DNA of 64,000 nucleotides. It comes from Anisakis pegreffii (Eukaryota; Nematoda; Chromadorea; Rhabditida; Anisakidae). The notes below the pieces were generated by a model. It had not been told where the DNA came from. It made no database searches and saw nothing but the letters and a program-made list of their open reading frames with translations. This document shows positions 40,401 through 52,800 of the stretch, one piece after another. The stretch is taken from NCBI GenBank assembly GCA_035041965.1, contig JAPYMA010001609.1:29648-93647 (forward strand), in the 5' to 3' direction. The position numbers and the translations under genes are program-made. The number at the start of each line of letters is the position of its first letter. The stretch's first letter is position 1.

Positions 40401-43368
40401 GGGAATGCAATGAAAGCTGATAATGACGCATGGGGAAGGTGAATGGAAATTTCTCTAAAACACAACCATGCTGATGAGAGAGTATATCTGGGTTCCGACA
40501 TTGACACCCGTTTCGTTCTGAAAACTCGCTCAACTTTTCTCACATTCAGAACCAATCACTTGCTTGATTATTTCCCACTTTATTATTCGTGCAAAAAATT
40601 GCCTACACAAACACGAATAAACTACTCAAAGAAAAAACCAAAATTTTCAAACATTCTCGCAAAAACGGCACAGATCTATCGCAAATTAACCAGCGATGAT
40701 CTCTAGACGCTATTCGTTATTACGGATATGTTCGTCTCATATCTCTAATGTTGAGCTATCTGCTAGAGAGGATCGCTAGTGTATTGCGACTCGAGACTGA
40801 GAAATATGCATGGCTTTTATGCAGCAATATACTCAACGGATCTCTAGTTGATTACATGGAATGGTTGCTAATAGAAATACGAGAAAGAAATGAATAATCT
40901 GAATGTAACACTCACAAATCCATTGTGCTTGTAGTACCGTAACGTGGTGTCAGTGCGTTGTAGTTCATCGGTGACGAGATGGCCGCTACTTCTTTTTCCT
41001 GAATTACAAAGAGGAACATCATTCCCAAATGACAACATCACAAAAATGAAATTAATAGAGAGGAAAGAAGAAAGCGCTGAAGTGATGAAGCTCGAGCGAC
41101 CAACCGTGGTGAGAATGTTCGACTCGGACATTGAACGGTTCATCGATCTTCGAATCGCAACCTTCGCACGACTCGGTCGCTTGCCTTCCGCATCCACCGA
41201 TATTGTCGTGGTTGCAGTGATTAACGTTGACGAACCGGTACAGTCTTTCGCTCGTTTACGCGGTGCTTCCTGAAACAACATCACTGTTACTGAGTAGTGA
41301 AGTGATTGCAAGATTTTTATTGACTATCACTAGGAATTTTTATCATCGAAGGTGTTTTATATGCAAGTCTATAATATATGGATTTTTGAGGCAAAGTTGA
41401 ACACAAATATTGTATGCAGAAGGAACCTTGACGGAACACACTGAAAAAATCCAAAAAATAAATTTCCAGCTACTTTGCAGCCAGCATAAAAAGAGCACTA
41501 AATAAAAAAATTGTTTTGTTGAATTTATCAACTGTTCATTCAAGCATCAGAAAGAGTCGCCCAAATGAGGCATCAGCTACAAACAAAACTCCGTTAAGCA
41601 CTAGCGAACTTCAGAATAGTAAACACCATAATGAACTTAACACTGAGTTCAATAAGAAATGTGATATTAATGACGATATTATAATCATAATGTGAAAATA
41701 ACCGATTCCTCCTCGACCATTCCCAAATGCTGTTGATTTGAGCTCTTCGAACGTTTCCCAGCAGCATGTTGTTGGTTACGAGTTTTCGGTGCTGCCGAGC
41801 CACTGCGCGACCTTTACAAATGCAAATTTCAGATTAACACTCTCATAAAAGCACTCCACTCAACTCATTCTTTTTTTGCTATCATTTCGCAAACATTATT
41901 ATTATTCAACCATAACTAAGATATATCGAACAATCTACACTCAACAATTCACTATTCGAATTATACTCTTAAGTGAACAATCTCATTGCAGAAGTCATCG
42001 AAGCAATAAGATCAATATAAGCGAACAGTGGAAAACCGTGAAGCGAAAGGGCCTTTTCTGAAATTCCACAACAACTTTCATTGTCAAAAAGGCTTTTCGA
42101 CGTGATTACTGCTGCTGCAGTAGACATGAAACTGGCGAAAAACAAGTAATGAACGCAGAACCTTCTATAAACTTTTCCATTTCTGAGGTATGCATCTTCC
42201 TCAGATTCATCGTAAGACACTTCCATTGAATCTCCCGTCTTATCATAATCAATATCGTCATCTTGCGATAAATCCGTGCCACCCGATCGACTTCCATTCA
42301 AACGCGTACGCTGCTTATGTCGATGGCGTGATCCCGGACCTTTAGTGCCACGAACAGGAGGACTGTTCTGTCTCAAGAACGCCAATTTTCGTTGATCTTC
42401 ATCATTCAGATTCGTTATTTCATCCTGAACAGTCATACAAGATAGGCTAGTACAATGGAAATAATAATAAAAGCCATGTATGCAGTATACTTTACGTAGC
42501 AATGAACGATGGAATAAGATTGTGGTATGGCGAAACAAACAAAACGAGAAAAACCTTGAGCAACTCGCGAACGAGCTCAAACTTTTGCTCCCATTCGGCC
42601 AAATCTATCTCATAGGCTTGTTTCTCAGACATCAGCGATGCCATCTGAGCACGTGCATCTCTTAGTTCCGCTTTCAAGCCATGAATCTCACGTCGAAGTT
42701 TACTGCAAATTCATTTCTGCTCACTTCTTTTACACCTTCGAAACATAATCATACGAGCACTTCAGTTTGAATTGTGCAAACTGAACATGACTGCTGACAC
42801 CACGAATAAGCGTCGTTCGTAAGGAATGACTGTTAATTACACACGATCTTTGCGCTAGTACAGCCTTTCGAACAAAAAAGAGAATAATTGTTGACAAATA
42901 AAGCAATGGACGAACTCATTTTCCTCTTCCGCTGAATTCACTTGATTCCGAAGTGAGTCTGCGTCTTTCTTCGCATCATCCCAACGCTGTCGCGTTTGAT
43001 CCAGCAAATCTATCAGCTTCAAAATATCTAAAATTCACAAAATATGAAAAAAGTGACTGGAATTGATGTACATATGCAGTCAACATCGAATTCTTATGAG
43101 CGTGAGATCATTCACGGTGTTCTTCTCTAATACCATCAGCTGTGTGTAATGAAGGTCACCTCGGAAAATTTGTGACAGCAGAAGGGCATAAATTTGCAAC
43201 AAGTTTTTCTTGAGACTTCAATACATAACAGACTCAAGTTTTTGGATTTAAAAAAACGAAGAAGAAAGACAACGAACCCGATTCACGCCCTTCATTCAGC
43301 TCTTGAATATAACTACGATTCTCAGCATGCTGCGCAAGAATCGCCCTCGAAAGCTCACTACTGAGCAT
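37462..43368 (-). CDS. cyk-4: CYK-4/RACGAP1, centralspindlin Rho-family GAP
   Basis: Known role: the GAP subunit of centralspindlin, which binds kinesin-6 (MKLP1/ZEN-4) and RhoGEF ECT2 at the spindle midzone to drive cytokinesis. Exons: 43368-43278, 43027-42916, 42702-42555, 42424-42162, 41811 to 41,703 or 41,718, 41269-41101, 40998-40938, 40087-39930, 39711-39498, 39119-38996, 38685-38542, 38283-38152, 37886-37792, 37660-37462; about 672 residues, near the human length. Residues 1-117 form the coiled coil. The next part matches RACGAP1 in QRKLAFL and in [21 protein letters not shown] basic Ser-rich linker ([11 protein letters not shown]) follows. The C1 zinc finger starts at His339 (CDVC, CNDC, HRSC). 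The RhoGAP domain has the arginine finger in GLYRIPG (Arg about 439). The end, [10 protein letters not shown], also matches RACGAP1. Exon 5 and 7 donors are the least certain; exon 7 could instead run to 40,916 at a GTGAGT donor, but the phase then fails. Confidence 0.9.
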
Positions 43369-44480
43369 CGTTAACTGATCGTGATGCTTTGATTTGTACA
43401 ATTATTCCGTGAATGTGGAGCACCTTCTACGAACTAGAATTAATACTTCAAAAAAGCTATTGCGAAGCCATATAACCGATAAAACACCAAATAACTAAAT
43501 GTGCGAATAAAAATAGCTGGCGTTCGAATGAATCGAGATAATCATGAAAACATCTGCTCCGATCGATGAGGAATTCAGATGGAAAGGAAAACAATTATTC
43601 AAAAAAACATTGGTGATACGAGTCAACTAATGCACGATTTTACGATGAAACGAACAAAGAGCGACAAAAATTTAGAAACCTTTGAAACAGCTGAACCTCT
43701 CAGTCAGTTTCGATGAAAAACGCAATTTAAAAAATGTTTACGGAAATTTATCAGCGATAGTTATGTATAATCGCAAAATTTCTCCGCTCACCAATTGAAA
43801 TTTCAAATTTTGCGGCGTCGCTGAGATCAGTTCGGGACGCGAACGCTCGCTCTCACAGCACAGCAACATTCAAAATGGCATTCATTAGTGCGCACCGGCA
43901 TTTGCATGTAATCGCGTTGAGTGGGGCAAACTTATTTGTGTGCATCTCTAATCCCATTCCAAACCGAAGACAAGGTGTATGTCTAATTGTAAGTGTAATC
44001 GTTACAGTAAGCTTTGTCACCAGGGTTACAATTTTCGATACTATGATTATTTCTGTATGTCACTACTATAACTTCATTTTAGCCGTACAAATACACATGA
44101 CATTGCATGATACCCATTGAGTTTTAATAATCTCATCGATTCGAATCTGTAAATAATAGTTTCATTTAATGATCTTAAAATTTGGCTCTTACTCTCATGA
44201 TAGTCCTGAGTTGATCAACAACATCAGATAAAATGCCTAACCTCAGGCGAAAATGCCATTTTATTGGTGATGAGTGCCGATATTAGTGAGTTTGAAGAAG
44301 TTCAGCAAGAAAGAATGCCACATGAAGTGCATGAAGAATTTATTTCTCCGAATATGAATGCACCAAAAGTCATGTACATTTATTATTAAATACATATGTC
44401 ATAATTCAACAGGATCTATCGACGTTTTGTTTTATGAAAGACAAAACTTGATAACAGCAGATGATTGTAGTGTTAATTAA
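43369..44480. other. 5' flank of cyk-4
   Basis: 1.1 kb that should include the cyk-4 promoter; the frame into the start exon is closed by a TAA about 12 codons upstream of the ATG. A plus-strand frame at 43,875-44,120 has no domain and no splice partner. No distinct promoter element was recognised. Confidence 0.45.
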
Positions 44481-44613
44481 TCGTTCATTCATCTAATGAT
44501 ATTGGTACACCACTCGGTTTCAAGCAAAACTTTCCTCCGCGAACGGGAATCGAACCCGCAACGTACCAATTACCGGTTGGGGCTCTACCTCTGAGTCAGT
44601 CGTTCATCCATCT
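44481..44613 (-). mobile_element. tRNA-derived SINE-like insertion with target-site duplication
   Basis: The minus strand at about 44,598-44,530 carries an A-box-like TGACTCAGAGGTAGAGC and a perfect B box GGTTCGATTCC, spaced as in a tRNA gene. The T arm pairs (GCGGG/CCCGT), but the acceptor ends do not pair and no seven-base anticodon loop with U33 forms, so it is not a functional tRNA. The unit is flanked by near-identical 14-base repeats at 44,481-44,494 and 44,600-44,613 (TCGTTCATTCATCT and TCGTTCATCCATCT), as expected from a target-site duplication. Body length is about 105 bases. A plain tRNA pseudogene is the alternative. Confidence 0.45.
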
Positions 44614-44706
44614 GTTCATTCAAATTTTATACACTTAACGTTTCGAGTGAGCAATCGCTTCGGTAATTTACACGACCCCACCAATGTGTCACTAGATGAG
44701 CTTGTG

Positions 44707-44737
44707 AATTTACCCGAAGTAATACGTCGGGTAAATT
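44707..44737. other. perfect hairpin, 11-bp arms
   Basis: AATTTACCCGA at 44,707-44,717 and TCGGGTAAATT at 44,727-44,737 are exact reverse complements around a nine-base loop. It lies in the spacer between the BPI-family gene and cyk-4 and could be a transcript-end structure or chance. Confidence 0.6.
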
Positions 44738-45609
44738 TGAAAATTAGAGGGCGAAATTTGCAATTTAGGCGGTGTTCATTTGAGCACTTAACAATGAAAC
44801 AACAATCAAAAGCGACATTGTCATAACGAGACCACTCCAACGAATATTTACAAACACAAAGAAAAAATACAATACCATCAGCAAGCGATTAAAGCGCATT
44901 TCTGTGAAACATGCATCAAAACTGATCACGCACATCGAACTCGAACGAAACAGTAAAGACACGTTTCCGAATTAAGAGTGATCGTAACGTTACGAGTAAT
45001 CTTAACATCGATATGAACTAAGTAACATCTGAAACAGTTTCATAGTTCATTATATGTACATTACAAAACTTAACGAATGGGTCTGATTCAGACTAGCTTA
45101 TCACAGTGATCACATTGCGAATCACACTTGCAATGATTCAGTGATGACCACGTGTTGCGTGCTAATTCAGCACTTTATGATGGCTGAACATGCAATTGAT
45201 CATCCAACATTGGACAAAGTTTTAAGCAGAGCTCCTTCGATGATTCGTCCAGCGAAATGCTCATCCAATTTGAAGAATGTTTGTACACGTAAATAACGAT
45301 TATGTAATGTCAATCTGCAAATTTCGAAGACTTTAATGAACATTTACAGTACGTTTCTGCTAACTTATGAACATCCATTTCAAGATAAAAACCAATTTAT
45401 GGTCCAGCACGACCTTGAAAACTTTAATCATTGATTGGACATTTTGGTTGATCGGATCCCGAGAATCCGATAGTTGAAATTTCTCCACGTGAGCGAGCTT
45501 CGCGTTTCCTCAGTGCTTTTAAACAACGAAATACCTGCGGCCATGTACATATGATGAGCACAAATTGTGAATTCGATCAGAGGAAAGTGAATGAGTAACG
45601 TGAAATCAA
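44738..45609. other. 3' flank of the LBP/BPI-family gene
   Basis: About 870 bases downstream of the minus-strand BPI-family stop codon. Only short frames without domains are seen. No other element was recognised. Confidence 0.45.
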
Positions 45610-48600
45610 TTACTTTGGACTCTTTAGTACAACTCCTTTCATTGTCGGTATAACAATACCGATTTGAAGAATCTCTGTGAGCAGTTGTTCGAGAAATTCA
45701 GCACCAAAAAGACCCAAATCGGCGAACGACGACTGATCGACGTCTCGAATCCTCGTTTCGATCAACTTGAAGTCGAGATTCTCAATCGATGCATTACCAA
45801 CGATCCGTGTTTCATTGATCCACATTTGTATCGTTGATGTCATCGTCGATTCAGCTTCAATTATCTTCAAAACTACTTCAATTATCAAAACTCACTCGCC
45901 AGCAATTAGGAGTCAATTCATAAGATTCTTTATCAGTGTGGTAATTTCCAGGATTTCGCTAACAAGTCATGTAGATGCACTGTCCCGTGTTATAACGAGA
46001 ACTGTTTTCACTAATTTTTTCATTTTATAGGCTAGATTTAAGTTTGCGATGAGAATAAAGTAGACCAGAATCTAAGTGCTTCGAAAACGATTTCTGATGA
46101 TTTGGATGTTTGTGAAATATCAATGGAAGATTGATAGAATTATGGAAGAGATAATCAACCATTGTCTTGGTTTGAGATGAATCCACTGGTCTCACGAACA
46201 TATTCATGCTACCGTGAAGACGAAAGCGAGCCCGGTTTTCAACAAATACCATAATGGGAGCCTAAATTGCATTGGTCAATACGGCATAAAATAAACGGCT
46301 CGATTAATTATAGTACTGAACAGTCAACGAACGCTTAACAGTCATTTTGAGGAGATGATGCAGTTTACTGATTCAGTCAAAGATTTCAATGATTGTTAAT
46401 GAATTCATAGTCATGCTTTTCGAATGACTCTTAACATCTTTGAGCTTTATTGAGCTCTTTCTTAATCTGTACTGAAGATTTTTAGTGAATTGAAAGCGTT
46501 TACGATTTCTCCGCAATAGAATAACTCCATTGCAAAAAGGATTTAACTTATGGTCGAATGAAGAATTCTCGAAAAAAAAGATAAAACGTTACTCTTCTGG
46601 CAGCGAATTGCACTTCAACCTCGCGATGTGGGTATTGCTCGGAGAGTGCACCCAAAAACTCCCCTATACAAAAACCATCGCACGATGTCAGCAAAAGATT
46701 CTTCAACTGTGGACTCGACTCTGGTCCCACATTCACGTCCATGTATTTTTGCTCGAACGCATGAAATAGCAACGAATTTGCGATGTAATCAGTACCGTAG
46801 AATTCGGCCATATGCACACCTGAGCATGAAATGAGTTTCATCAGTTATGTTAACATTGATCAATCAAAATGAGTTAAAACTGTGCGTGTGATCCTCCGAT
46901 AGTGATCTCAATAAATCAAAAAATTCAAGCACGAAACTACGCAACATCTGTTCTTTCATGAACACACCCAAGTCATATTTATTTAACTAGCAAGCTGTCA
47001 TGAACTCATCAGAAACTATTCGTGCCCGCAGTGCAGGTATTTCTGCATATGCTTTGAACAGCGGTACAGAAACAAAAATACCAGTAAGCATATGAGTGTC
47101 TGCATGAGAACCAACTTTGCATTCGTTCACTAATATTAATATGAACTGTACAGTATCTAACGATAAGCCAACTTTCCAATTGGTGATGAAATGGTGATCA
47201 AAATAGCAATGTGAAAACGACTAATCACTGCGCTTTTTTAGCGCCTCAGAACCGAAATTCCCAACCGTTTTTCGTATTGTTTTCTCGATCAGTATTATTT
47301 TCGATTCATGGATCATTAAATAATTTTCAAGAAAAAAGGAACGAAACCAATGTCTACCATGTGGTGGAGGAATGTGCACATTGGGTGGATCGAAAGGCGT
47401 GCCCCCGTAACCATTCCTGAAACCAGATTTTGAAATCGAAGTTAATTTTTCCTGAAACATCTTCAAATACACCACTTCACGAGTATGAAGCTTTCGTCTT
47501 GCTTGTACCGTTTTTTTCAATGTGCTCTGCGATTGCTATTTTCTCGAAAGTGAAGTTTAGAAACTTTTAGTTCTAGTCAAGTTGAAATTTACATTCTACA
47601 GTTATCAAACTTCTAATCTGATGATGATAAGAATCAAACGGATTCCGGACGTGCATGGATATCCATGCAAAATGGTGATGCAGATCGAAACGTGAAATCA
47701 TTTGAAATGTATCATATTTGTTCTGCATTGAGTCACTTGAATGAAGTGAGAATTTTCAATGAAAACAAGTCACTGCATATAAATACCATGAGATTTCGCC
47801 CTTAGCAAGCATATCGATGGCACCAGCTGCAACTATCGGATTACTTAAGAGACGATAGTCGAGCACAAGATTCCGCTGTCGAAGATTGTTCACAAAATTC
47901 AGCAGTGTCAAATTCTTGATTTCCACATCGGCGAATGTGTTCATCGGATTTTTTTCTGATATACCGAACGTTTCACCGATCACATCAATTGTGTCCTCAT
48001 TGAGTCTTACCTGAGATATTTGGCTAACCTCATCATGTTGTAAGTTAGGGAATAAAAGAAAATGCACTGATCACCAATAGAACTGAAGATTTGATTTCCT
48101 CATGGAATAGTTATCTGAAATTGGGGCACTTGTGTGGAGAGACGGTCTGGTCTCGTTTAGGTGATATATGGATACGATTCAAGCAACAAGCAGAGAACAC
48201 GCTTCTGCTCCTTGCGGAATGTGTTACCAGCTTAACGAAACAATGCCGCTATGCGAGGGAATGAACATAAAGGCACCCCCTCCCCTCCCCTTCCGAATCG
48301 GATTTCAGAAAGCGCTGAATCATGAAATGAAATCAGTTATTCGTAAAATATTTATAATGCTTCAATATTCAATCGAGTTTCGTCAGCTGTCGAATGCTGT
48401 TTCAATGAAGTACTCAGAATAAGATGCGAAAATTCACTGACCTGTAAGGGCATTGTTGCCAGAATATTATTCATATCCTTATTCACAACCTTCTTGATCA
48501 TGCCACACATCTTCTCTTCAACCATCGGTTTGAAATTCGCAATTAGGAACGCTGAAAAGTGAATGCTTTCGTTAGAGGGAAAAGAAAATAACTAAACATA

Positions 48601-49886
48601 GCAATGCACTGAGTTTAAAGGTATTCAGCAAGGAATGCGGAAATAGGAAAATATCAGATGCATTTGCAGAGAAAATGTTAACATTTGAAAGCGTTGATGA
48701 AGAAGTCCGTTATAACGCCAGTGTTTTTTACATGCAAATCCACATAACCAATTTCGGCCTTACAATAGCTGGTTTGTACCAATGGTGTTCCAATCGACGA
48801 CCTCAAAAATCAATCAACTATTCTTTGATAATTTCATCGAATTATAGGAATGATCACAATACTGGAATTATATTCTCAAACTGACTTCCGTACACAGTTC
48901 CATACAATTCCTACTATTGCAGAAAACTGACTTGTTGAATTGACTTCACTGAATTGACTAAGCAGCATTATGAAAACTGCGATACTAAAACGCTCGCATA
49001 AAAATGCCTCTACAAATTTTTCAACGGAGACCACTCACCTTCCCATTTTAACAGCAATATTAAGTTTGATGTGTCCCATTAGCGCTTCGAAGTGACCTCG
49101 TATCGGTACTGTTGGAATCAGTAAGGCGCGATTCAATAAAGCTTCAAAATTGCCCATTGCTCTGAAAACACAACAAAGTTTTCAATGCAACTACCAAATC
49201 TTTAGACAACTATCTCTACTGATCAAAAACGATACAATGCATAACCGAAATGTACTGTTTGTAACCTGATGTGCATCCTCGCCATTGACCATGTGAACAT
49301 ACTCGGTGGCGTTAGATCAAGACTGTATTCTGTTGGAGACCAATACTTTGCGACAACTGCGTTGAATATTGATACCTGAAATTAGTCTCAGTCATAAACT
49401 GGCCCAATGAAAATTTCATTCAATCCACTGACATCAATAAATTAGTGAACATTCATGAGTTTGAGTTGTTCTGCGGTTCACATATTGGAATGAACACGTA
49501 AATCATGACAAAATGCTGAACGTTCAATCCGTCATTGATTGAGCTGAACATTGTTTTTGACATTTGACATAACCCATTTCGCTTTCGTGAGATTTATCCA
49601 TAGTTTTCGCTAGTGAAGTTCTTCAGCATCGTTTCAAAAGCAATGCGAGATGCATTTACAACTGATTCGATATTCTTTGAGAAATTAATCGACAATACTT
49701 AATTATCAAATTTTATCATTACACTATATTATTCACCTGACCAGCATCGGTCATCTCAGTGATAGTCGGCAGTTGTATGTTGAGTATTTCATCGTTCACC
49801 ACTTTTATGCCAATCTCACGAAGATATGCCAGACCGTTTGGCATAAGGCGCATAAATATGCCTGGATTGCTCGAATCTGTATTCAC
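45610..49886 (-). CDS. LBP/BPI/CETP-family secreted lipid-binding protein, 5' exon missing
   Basis: The family binds lipids or lipopolysaccharide through two boomerang-shaped barrel domains and is normally secreted. Exons: 49886-49737, 49375-49266, 49161-49039, 48801-48683, 48551-48442, 48010-47787, 47416-47358, 46819-46593, 46261-46160, 45864-45610. All phases agree, giving 492 residues without the signal peptide. The first exon found opens with NTDSSNPGIFMRLMPNGLAY, the usual start of the mature BPI N-domain. The two N-domain cysteines, in TSYCKAEIG and EEKMCGMIKK, are about 41 residues apart, as in the single BPI disulfide (Cys135-Cys175). The linker region reads KGEISWNGYGGTPFDPP and the C-domain begins VHMAEFYGTDYIANSLLFHA. 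It ends GIVIPTMKGVVLKSPK. The signal-peptide exon should lie between 49,887 and about 52,000, but I could not find a convincing one. The specific ligand is unknown. Confidence 0.88.
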
Positions 49887-52800
49887 CTGCAGTGTTGATT
49901 CGAGTCAATCTCATTCGTTCATTCTTATCGACCAGCATGCACCCAATTACTGACAAAGACAATTGAAGTGATCGCGTTCGATCAGATCTTTTATATTCAT
50001 TCACTTTTCATTCAATGTGAAATTGTCTTCAAAATTTCGTATGAACAGTGAGTTTATCGCACAGTTATCAGGCAACAAATTTCATTTACTCCGCATCAGA
50101 ACAAGCCTCGGTAATAACTCAAAATCAGTGAAAACTAACCTTCAACAATGGAGAAAACTGTTGATCGCTCCTCAAACGACATTCGACGGAATGCAACAAA
50201 AGTATGAAAACTACGCCACAATTTATCCTAATTACATTTCTACGATATAAATACATCTCACAAGTAGCAATCGTCAATGCTCGATTCGAATACGGATCAG
50301 AAACAAACTGAAATCAAATTATTACCAGAAAATGCGAGGAAAGCGGGTTGCTGCAAGTGTTGTGTTCATGGTAAACACTAATGGTTTTGCAGATAAAGCG
50401 AACTTGACAACAGAATAAAAATTAGCGAAATCCGGTTTGTGGATTCATCGCAAATCGAAGTTTCCAATGAGATGTATCAATTGAGTAATTATATTTGGAA
50501 TGAGTCTGGCCGGTGATATCGTAGTGGAACGATTGGTGATTTTAAAAGGATAATTGACCGATGTCTGATGAAAAATCTCAAACGGAAATCTTGTTGCAAT
50601 GTTATTTTGGATTATTGCTGATTCGAATCAGAAAACATGAATTCATGGTAGCAAAAAGTAACTGCTGAAATTCTGCGCACAGATATGGTCGTTCGCAAAC
50701 GCTAAGTCCATCAATCACAATCAAGTTTAACGCCAAATTCATTCAGCGTACGAAATGTGATTAGGAAATCAACTTGCTCATGTCGCCAGTGCCCATAAAA
50801 GTGCATCGATTCAACGGTGAATTGTTTACAAAAAGTGATTTAGCGACTAAAATACGACGGCGGAACGATTCAAATTATGGAAAATTTAAATTGAATTCAA
50901 ACGGAAAACGTTAAAACTTGGCGAATGGATAGACTGTTTCCTCGACTAATTTATACGGGCGAAATTGAATCTGATGATTGAACGGACACAAGTTTTTTAC
51001 ATGAAGTATTATATTTTGACATGCTGAATTGCTAATAAAAATGACCAATGAAAGGATTTGCAAAATGCCTAACGGATTGCTTTCAAAATTTGAGACTACA
51101 TGCGGGACTCAAGGTGAATAGAAGGTCAATTACACGTTAAACGTTGCGCCCATGAATTTAACAGGCGATCCCGCTCAATTACGGTGATTACATTCCATAA
51201 AAAAAAACACATTTTGCAATGAAAGCATCATGGAAGCCATAGGGATTGACGCAATCAAAAATCTTACGATTTAATTGCGAACGTCGATGTCTGCGTTGAT
51301 AATTTGCAGGGGGATTATGCGACGATAAACTAGAATAACCAGTTATATCGATCTAACAGCACACCAAAAAATATTCCAAAGCATCAATACGCTTTCATGT
51401 ACAGCTGATTGTTGATCAATTATCTTGCTGACTATGATTGATGGCCTTGAATGTTGTTCATGCTAAAATCAATTCGTCGGTAATTGTTCCGCTCACCATG
51501 AACAAAACGCGGAGAATCGTAGGAAAATGCAATTGGAAATTTTTGAAATGTTTCAAATTCAAGCGAACAATATGTGTGCATCCACAGTAGAATAACGAAA
51601 CGAGCTTTTCAACAAACCATTGAGAAATCATCACGCTTCTAAGAAAAAATCATAACGAGACAAAAGTATGAAGTTCCTTCACTATTTGCAAATGATTATA
51701 TAGTTTCATGATCGAAAAGCTGAACAGTATTCATAATGAATTACCAAATGCTTGGCAATGCTTCGCTCAGACAGATCATGAAAATAACGATAGGTAATGA
51801 AGGAAACAATGAGTAAGCCAATAATTCAACAGAAGCTGTTGTCGAAAATGAAAACGGAAACGTTAAATCAAATAGCAAAAAGATAAAGATGAATGCGATG
51901 CAATGTGGGGTATGGGTCAACCCGACGATAAGTATGTTGATAAATTTGCGAAGAAACGAACGAAAATTTCAAACTGAAATAGGTGCGAAGAGACGATGTT
52001 TGCGAGAAACCGATCACGTTAATGGATATCTTTCAACACTGGATCGATCCCATTCAGCATGGATGACATCGCATTCTAATGTGATCATCTCATTCAATAT
52101 CCACGAAACGATTCATTCTCCATTGATATTCCGCCGAAGAAATCGCGTTGTTCGCTTCGCAACTCAAAACTACTTTATTCTGAGTGATGCAAAATCAGTA
52201 CGAATCAATCAGTTGAATTGTTCGATGAGTGTCAAGCTGCTTGAATTCGGACTAAAGGAATCATTGTAAATTTTGATGGGTTATGAATGAATGCATGATC
52301 ATTGCATAAGACGAACACATAGACGACAGCTCAATGGAAATAAACCAATCTGATGATCCTGAGGAGGCGTTTTGAATGGATGATTGAATGCAAAATGAGG
52401 ATTCATTCCTCTCTGGAAGCGTGCAACAGAAACATTCAACACTGCATAATGCTGCATTCAAATGAGCCAAAACTGTCGCATCGGAGATGGAAAATTTCGC
52501 AGTGCCCATCAGAAGACTTATGTGAGATTACAATCGCTTCTTTTGTTGAAAGTGAAAAAGGCATCATTATAAGTGATTTCTGAATGCGACAGAAATGGAT
52601 TCACATGAGATTCAGAAAAAAAAATCATTAATTGCGTTCTCAGTTGAGCGACAAAAATTAGACAGATGATGGATATGTATGCGGCAGCAAAATCTGGAAA
52701 CACTCAGCAGCGATTCAAGGCTGGCTGGTGATCGTTGGGGTCACATGGAAATCGTTACCGTTTGCATTCTTGTCTCCTTTCATGTTTTTCATCGCGAAAT

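Noticed and set aside
40868..41311. 147-codon frame as one continuous cyk-4 exon
   Set aside because: It is two exons (41,269-41,101 and 40,998 to about 40,938) joined through a short intron that happens to be open; the internal hydrophobic part does not match RACGAP1.
44530..44600. Functional tRNA gene on the minus strand
   Set aside because: A and B boxes are good, but the acceptor stem does not pair and no normal anticodon loop with U33 can be formed.
51181..51231. Signal-peptide exon of the BPI-family gene
   Set aside because: An ATG with a hydrophobic run is present on the minus strand, but the only donor gives the wrong phase for the exon at 49,886.
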